Under the pieces are notes generated by a model. It saw only the letters and a list, made by a program, of their open reading frames with translations, had not been told where the DNA came from and did no database searches. Shown one piece after another: positions 61,265 through 64,000 of a stretch of 64,000 nucleotides of DNA (its first letter is position 1; each line of letters opens with the position of its first letter). Source of the DNA: Chitinophagaceae bacterium (GTDB taxonomy: Bacteria > Bacteroidota > Bacteroidia > Chitinophagales > Chitinophagaceae); assembly GCA_021151685.1 (NCBI GenBank), contig JAGKWS010000005.1, positions 10,598 to 74,597 of the forward strand, given 5' to 3'. The translations under genes and the position numbers were made by a program.

Positions 61265-62272
61265 CTAACCCAACAAACCAGCCTGTTTACTTATGTCCAT
61301 CATCCTGTCTATAGGTTTGCGGGCAGCAATACGCAGCTTCTCGTCCATTTGCAACTCAGGTAATTCATATTTAAGAGTATTGTATATTTTTTCCAATGTG
61401 TTTCGTTTCATGTGGGGGCATTCATTGCATGCACAAGAATTATCGGGTGGCGCAGCAATAAATGTCTTTGCAGGCGATCCTTCGATCATTTTGTGCAATA
61501 TACCAGCCTCTGTAGCCACAATAAACTCGTTACAATCATCCTTCATGGTATAGTTGAGCATAGCTGTAGTAGAGCCTATAAAGTCGGCAATACGCAGTAT
61601 GGAATCCTCGCACTCGGGGTGTGCAATCAACTTGGCTTTAGGGTGTCTCTCCTTTAGTTTCACAATCTTTTCTAACGAGAAAATCTCATGTACCATACAA
61701 GCACCATTCCACAACACCATGTTTCTGCCGGTCACCTTGTTGATGTAAGCACCAAGATTCTTATCCGGAGCAAAAATGATCTTTTCATCAGCTGGTAAGC
61801 TGTCTATTATTGCACGGGCGTTAGACGATGTACAGATAATATCGCTCAGTGCTTTAATGCCGGCAGAACAGTTGATATATGAAACAACAGTATGCCCGGC
61901 ATGTTGTTCTTTGAACTTCTGAAACAACGGCGGTGGGCAACTATCGCTTAAAGAACAACCAGCTTTCATATCTGGTACCAATACCTTTTTTGTAGGGTTC
62001 AGTATTTTGGCTGTCTCTGCCATAAAGTGTACTCCTGCAAAAACTATAATATCGGCATTGGTTTGTGCAGCCTTTTGAGCCAATCCCAAACTGTCGCCAA
62101 TGTAGTCTGCAATGTCCTGTATATCGGGCTCCTGATAATAGTGCGCCAGTATTATAGCATTCTTCTCTTTCCTCAGTTTATCTATCTCAGCAAAAATGTC
62201 CATAGACGGATCAACCTCCATATCTACAAAACCATCTTTCTCTATCTGCTCCTCCAAAATGTAATTCCTCAT
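61265..62272 (-). CDS. nadA: Quinolinate synthase A
   Basis: 335 residues. The three conserved Cys ligands of the [4Fe-4S] cluster lie in DMKAGCSLSDS, WNGACMVHE and NECPHMKRN. ILAHYYQEPDIQDIADYIGDSLGL and VFAGVHFMAETAKIL are also family motifs. The enzyme joins iminoaspartate and dihydroxyacetone phosphate to quinolinate in NAD synthesis. nadB and nadC are not in the window. The gene is transcribed away from the putative origin region that starts immediately upstream. Confidence 0.95.
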   Translation of the reverse strand: MRNYILEEQIEKDGFVDMEVDPSMDIFAEIDKLRKEKNAIILAHYYQEPDIQDIADYIGDSLGLAQKAAQTNADIIVFAGVHFMAETAKILNPTKKVLVPDMKAGCSLSDSCPPPLFQKFKEQHAGHTVVSYINCSAGIKALSDIICTSSNARAIIDSLPADEKIIFAPDKNLGAYINKVTGRNMVLWNGACMVHEIFSLEKIVKLKERHPKAKLIAHPECEDSILRIADFIGSTTAMLNYTMKDDCNEFIVATEAGILHKMIEGSPAKTFIAAPPDNSCACNECPHMKRNTLEKIYNTLKYELPELQMDEKLRIAARKPIDRMMDISKQAGLLG

Positions 62273-62439
62273 TCGTCAATAGTTTATAACATCCAAAATA
62301 TGTTTACAAATTTCGTACCATTTCCTTCGCAATCCACATTCCCAATAATAGTATTTCTATTTTTTTAAAAAAAAGACACTATTACTATTAGGACGGTGGA
62401 TACGGGGAATAAAAAATGTTATCCTTTTTGCTTTTCTCA

Positions 62440-62870
62440 ATACCTCAGTTTATACACATTTCAGTCTATAGTTATCAACATGATACTCTGTAGTCTATTA
62501 GCATTGCGAAGATTTTAATGTGCTGAACAGCAAAAACATACCCATACATAGAACATGTATTAACATGGTAGTATTGGCGCACCTTTCAAGCCTATTATTA
62601 AGTTTATATCATTTTATAGTAAACTTGTTACTGTATAGCCACTGAAAAATGCAAGATATTTTTGGCCACATTTTGGCGTGAATTGTGAGTAAAAGTTGGT
62701 GTGGACAAATAGTGCGTTGTGAATTTCCATTTTGGCTGTGGATAACTGTGGACAACACCCTGGCAACTTTTTTAGGTTTTGTGGTCACCAACAATTGGTT
62801 GATTTTCAGGGTAGTTTATTCTTTGGTTGTTCCATAGTTATCCACGGTTATACCCACATTGCCCACAGCC
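62440..62870. other. oriC: Putative chromosomal replication origin (oriC): DnaA-box cluster
   Basis: Seven 9-mers match or nearly match TTATNCACA. Plus strand: TTATACACA 62450-62458, TTATCAACA 62472-62480, TTATCCACG 62838-62846 and TTATACCCA 62848-62856. Minus strand: TTGTCCACA 62700-62708, TTATCCACA 62737-62745 and TTGTCCACA 62747-62755. An AT-rich stretch with a run of T and A (62350-62370) precedes them and could unwind. The region has no genes (62273-62983). nadA and most genes to the left point left, while the sigma gene points right. Plus-strand G and C counts are 31 and 17 at 62641-62760, reversed from the 8 and 36 seen at 58981-59100. mnmG and parS lie within 5 kb. dnaA is not in the window. 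Confidence 0.75.
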
Positions 62871-62983
62871 TGTTAATAACCTTGATAAAGGGTAGAGACT
62901 GTATTTTCAATTTTTTTTACCCTCTGGGCAACCCTACACCTATATAGTGCATATATTATGGTATAGCAGCTACAAAGCACTGC

Positions 62984-63517
62984 ATGAACACACAAAAAGC
63001 AATAGAAGGATGCCGCAACAAAGACAGGATTTCTCAGAAATACCTGTTCGACAGATGGTCTGAACCCATGCTGATGTTGTGTACACGATATGTGCGCCAC
63101 CTGCCCGATGCCGAGGAACTGATGCTGAATGGATTTTTCAATTTTTTCAAAGCCATAGACAGGTTTCAGTATGCGGGCGATGATAGCTTGCGGGCATGGC
63201 TGAAGAAAATAATGGTGAATGAGTGCTTGATGTTTCTGCGCCGGAAGGGAGAATTGAAAATAGTAGAAGAAAAATATGCGGCAGGTACTATAGCAGAAGA
63301 TACGCCGGAAGGTAAAATAGCCGCAGCAGAACTATATAAAATGATTGTGGCCTTGCCAACCGGATACAGAACTGTGTTCAACCTATATGTAGTGGAAGGG
63401 TTTACTCACAAAGAAATAGGACAGATGTTAGGAATATCGGAGGGTGCATCAAAATCGCAACTGAGCAAGGCAAGAGAATCACTGAAAAAATCATTGTCGG
63501 TTATACCGGGAAAATAG
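62984..63517 (+). CDS. RNA polymerase sigma factor, ECF type
   Basis: 177 residues. Region 2 spans about 20-90 (YLFDRWSEPMLMLCTRYVRHLPDAEELMLNGFFNFFKAIDRF, which has the DAEE core). Region 4 spans about 115-170 (LPTGYRTVFNLYVVEGFTHKEIGQMLGISEGASKSQLSKARESL), a typical helix-turn-helix. Extracytoplasmic function sigma factors switch on small regulons and are usually inhibited by a membrane anti-sigma factor. The next gene (6 bp downstream) encodes a protein with one membrane helix that fits that role. Confidence 0.93.
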   Translation: MNTQKAIEGCRNKDRISQKYLFDRWSEPMLMLCTRYVRHLPDAEELMLNGFFNFFKAIDRFQYAGDDSLRAWLKKIMVNECLMFLRRKGELKIVEEKYAAGTIAEDTPEGKIAAAELYKMIVALPTGYRTVFNLYVVEGFTHKEIGQMLGISEGASKSQLSKARESLKKSLSVIPGK

Positions 63518-63523
63518 AATACA

Positions 63524-64000
63524 ATGAACGACAAAGAAATAAGAGATAGAATGGATAACCTCTCGGCCCTGGATACAGGCTATGTATACGGTGCCGACGA
63601 TGCCTGGGATAAATTGGATAACAGATTACAGCAATCGCAAAAAAAGCGGGTATTTGTTATAGGTATTCGTTGGGCAGCGGCAGCTATATTATTGATATTG
63701 GTTGCAGCAGGTATATATATATATAGCCCCCAAAATGCAGGTACCCAACCTATAGCATTGCAGCAACAAGAAAAGGAAGTATTGCCAGTGGTTGGAATAG
63801 CCGATACACCAGCGAGTATGGCTATACAAGAGAGCTTACCCGCAACCAATAAGCACATCAAGAGAACAACAGTTAAAAAAATAACTTGTTATGCCGAACC
63901 AGAACCGCAACTGCAAGTAATAGACCCCCCTACCCCTGGTCCATCACCTGCTCCGCCCAAAATAGAATCGGCAAGCAATGATGCCATGGCGCTGGTGCAT
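63524..64000 (+). CDS. Probable membrane-anchored anti-sigma factor (partial, 3' end outside window)
   Basis: 159 codons are open from ATG 63524 to the window edge, with no stop. A charged N-terminal domain of about 45 residues (DDAWDKLDNRLQQSQKKR) precedes one transmembrane helix (about 54-70, AAAAILLILVAAGIYIY). A Gln- and Pro-rich periplasmic part follows. The topology and position directly after an ECF sigma gene fit an anti-sigma factor, though no zinc-binding HxxxCxxC motif is seen. A short TA-repeat (63712-63725) lies within the helix-coding part. Confidence 0.65.
   Translation, partial: MNDKEIRDRMDNLSALDTGYVYGADDAWDKLDNRLQQSQKKRVFVIGIRWAAAAILLILVAAGIYIYSPQNAGTQPIALQQQEKEVLPVVGIADTPASMAIQESLPATNKHIKRTTVKKITCYAEPEPQLQVIDPPTPGPSPAPPKIESASNDAMALVH

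Noticed and set aside
63712..63725. Short TA repeat
   Set aside because: Seven repeats within the codons of a membrane helix; too short to argue for phase variation.

Overview
The window looks like a chromosome segment from a member of the Bacteroidota, probably close to the Chitinophagaceae. Supporting signs are three proteins with type IX secretion (T9SS) sorting domains, repeated Bacteroidota-type promoters (TAnnTTTG, twice with TTG exactly 19 bp upstream), an alternative complex III cytochrome subunit, and a 14-subunit complex I with a short NuoG. No rRNA, tRNA, CRISPR array or complete insertion sequence was recognised.

Layout. 1-1232: 5' part of a multiheme cytochrome (ActA, alternative complex III), cut by the window edge. 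1.7-14.8 kb: an SDR enzyme without the usual catalytic dyad, two large secreted adhesin-like proteins, two acyltransferase-3 proteins and a polytopic membrane protein, and a lipoprotein. 15.0-31.9 kb: a complex I (nuo) operon in the order A-B-C-D-E-F-G-H-I-J-K-L-M-N. It is interrupted by a Uma2-type nuclease gene (C/D), an AHSA1-like plus an NTF2-like gene (E/F), and an ATPase plus TOPRIM-like pair (F/G). 31.9-38.9 kb: housekeeping genes (Nudix, E2 acyltransferase, CoA-transferase ScoAB, L,D-transpeptidase, S41 protease). 39.1-42.2 kb: a small phage-like island with a MuB-type ATPase, a stand-alone DnaA domain IV protein and a divergent CI/LexA-like repressor, but no transposase. 42.2-45.4 kb: epimerase and GT39-type transferase. 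45.4-49.4 kb: an ABC-three-component (ABC-3C) conflict system with a fourth gene for a 56-residue membrane protein, followed by a DUF3037 gene. 49.6-62.3 kb: housekeeping genes including hpt, recX, mnmG and nadA. 62.3-63.0 kb: a gene-free region with a DnaA-box cluster. 63.0-64.0 kb: a sigma factor and the start of a probable anti-sigma gene.

The right part appears to hold the replication origin region. Seven DnaA-box-like 9-mers lie at 62.45-62.86 kb, two exact 16-bp parS sites lie at 57.6 and 58.1 kb in and beside mnmG, and genes point outward from the box cluster. Base skew in non-coding DNA changes sign across it.

The best candidates for undescribed biology are: (1) the four-gene ABC-3C operon in which the tiny membrane protein and the C-terminal-domain protein share a GG(D/K)FTGRD motif; (2) the two-gene ATPase/TOPRIM-like cassette, linked to nuoG by overlapping reading frames; and (3) the repressor/MuB/DnaA-IV island with an apparently leaderless repressor gene and palindromic operators. 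Function calls rest on motifs read by eye; no database search was possible.
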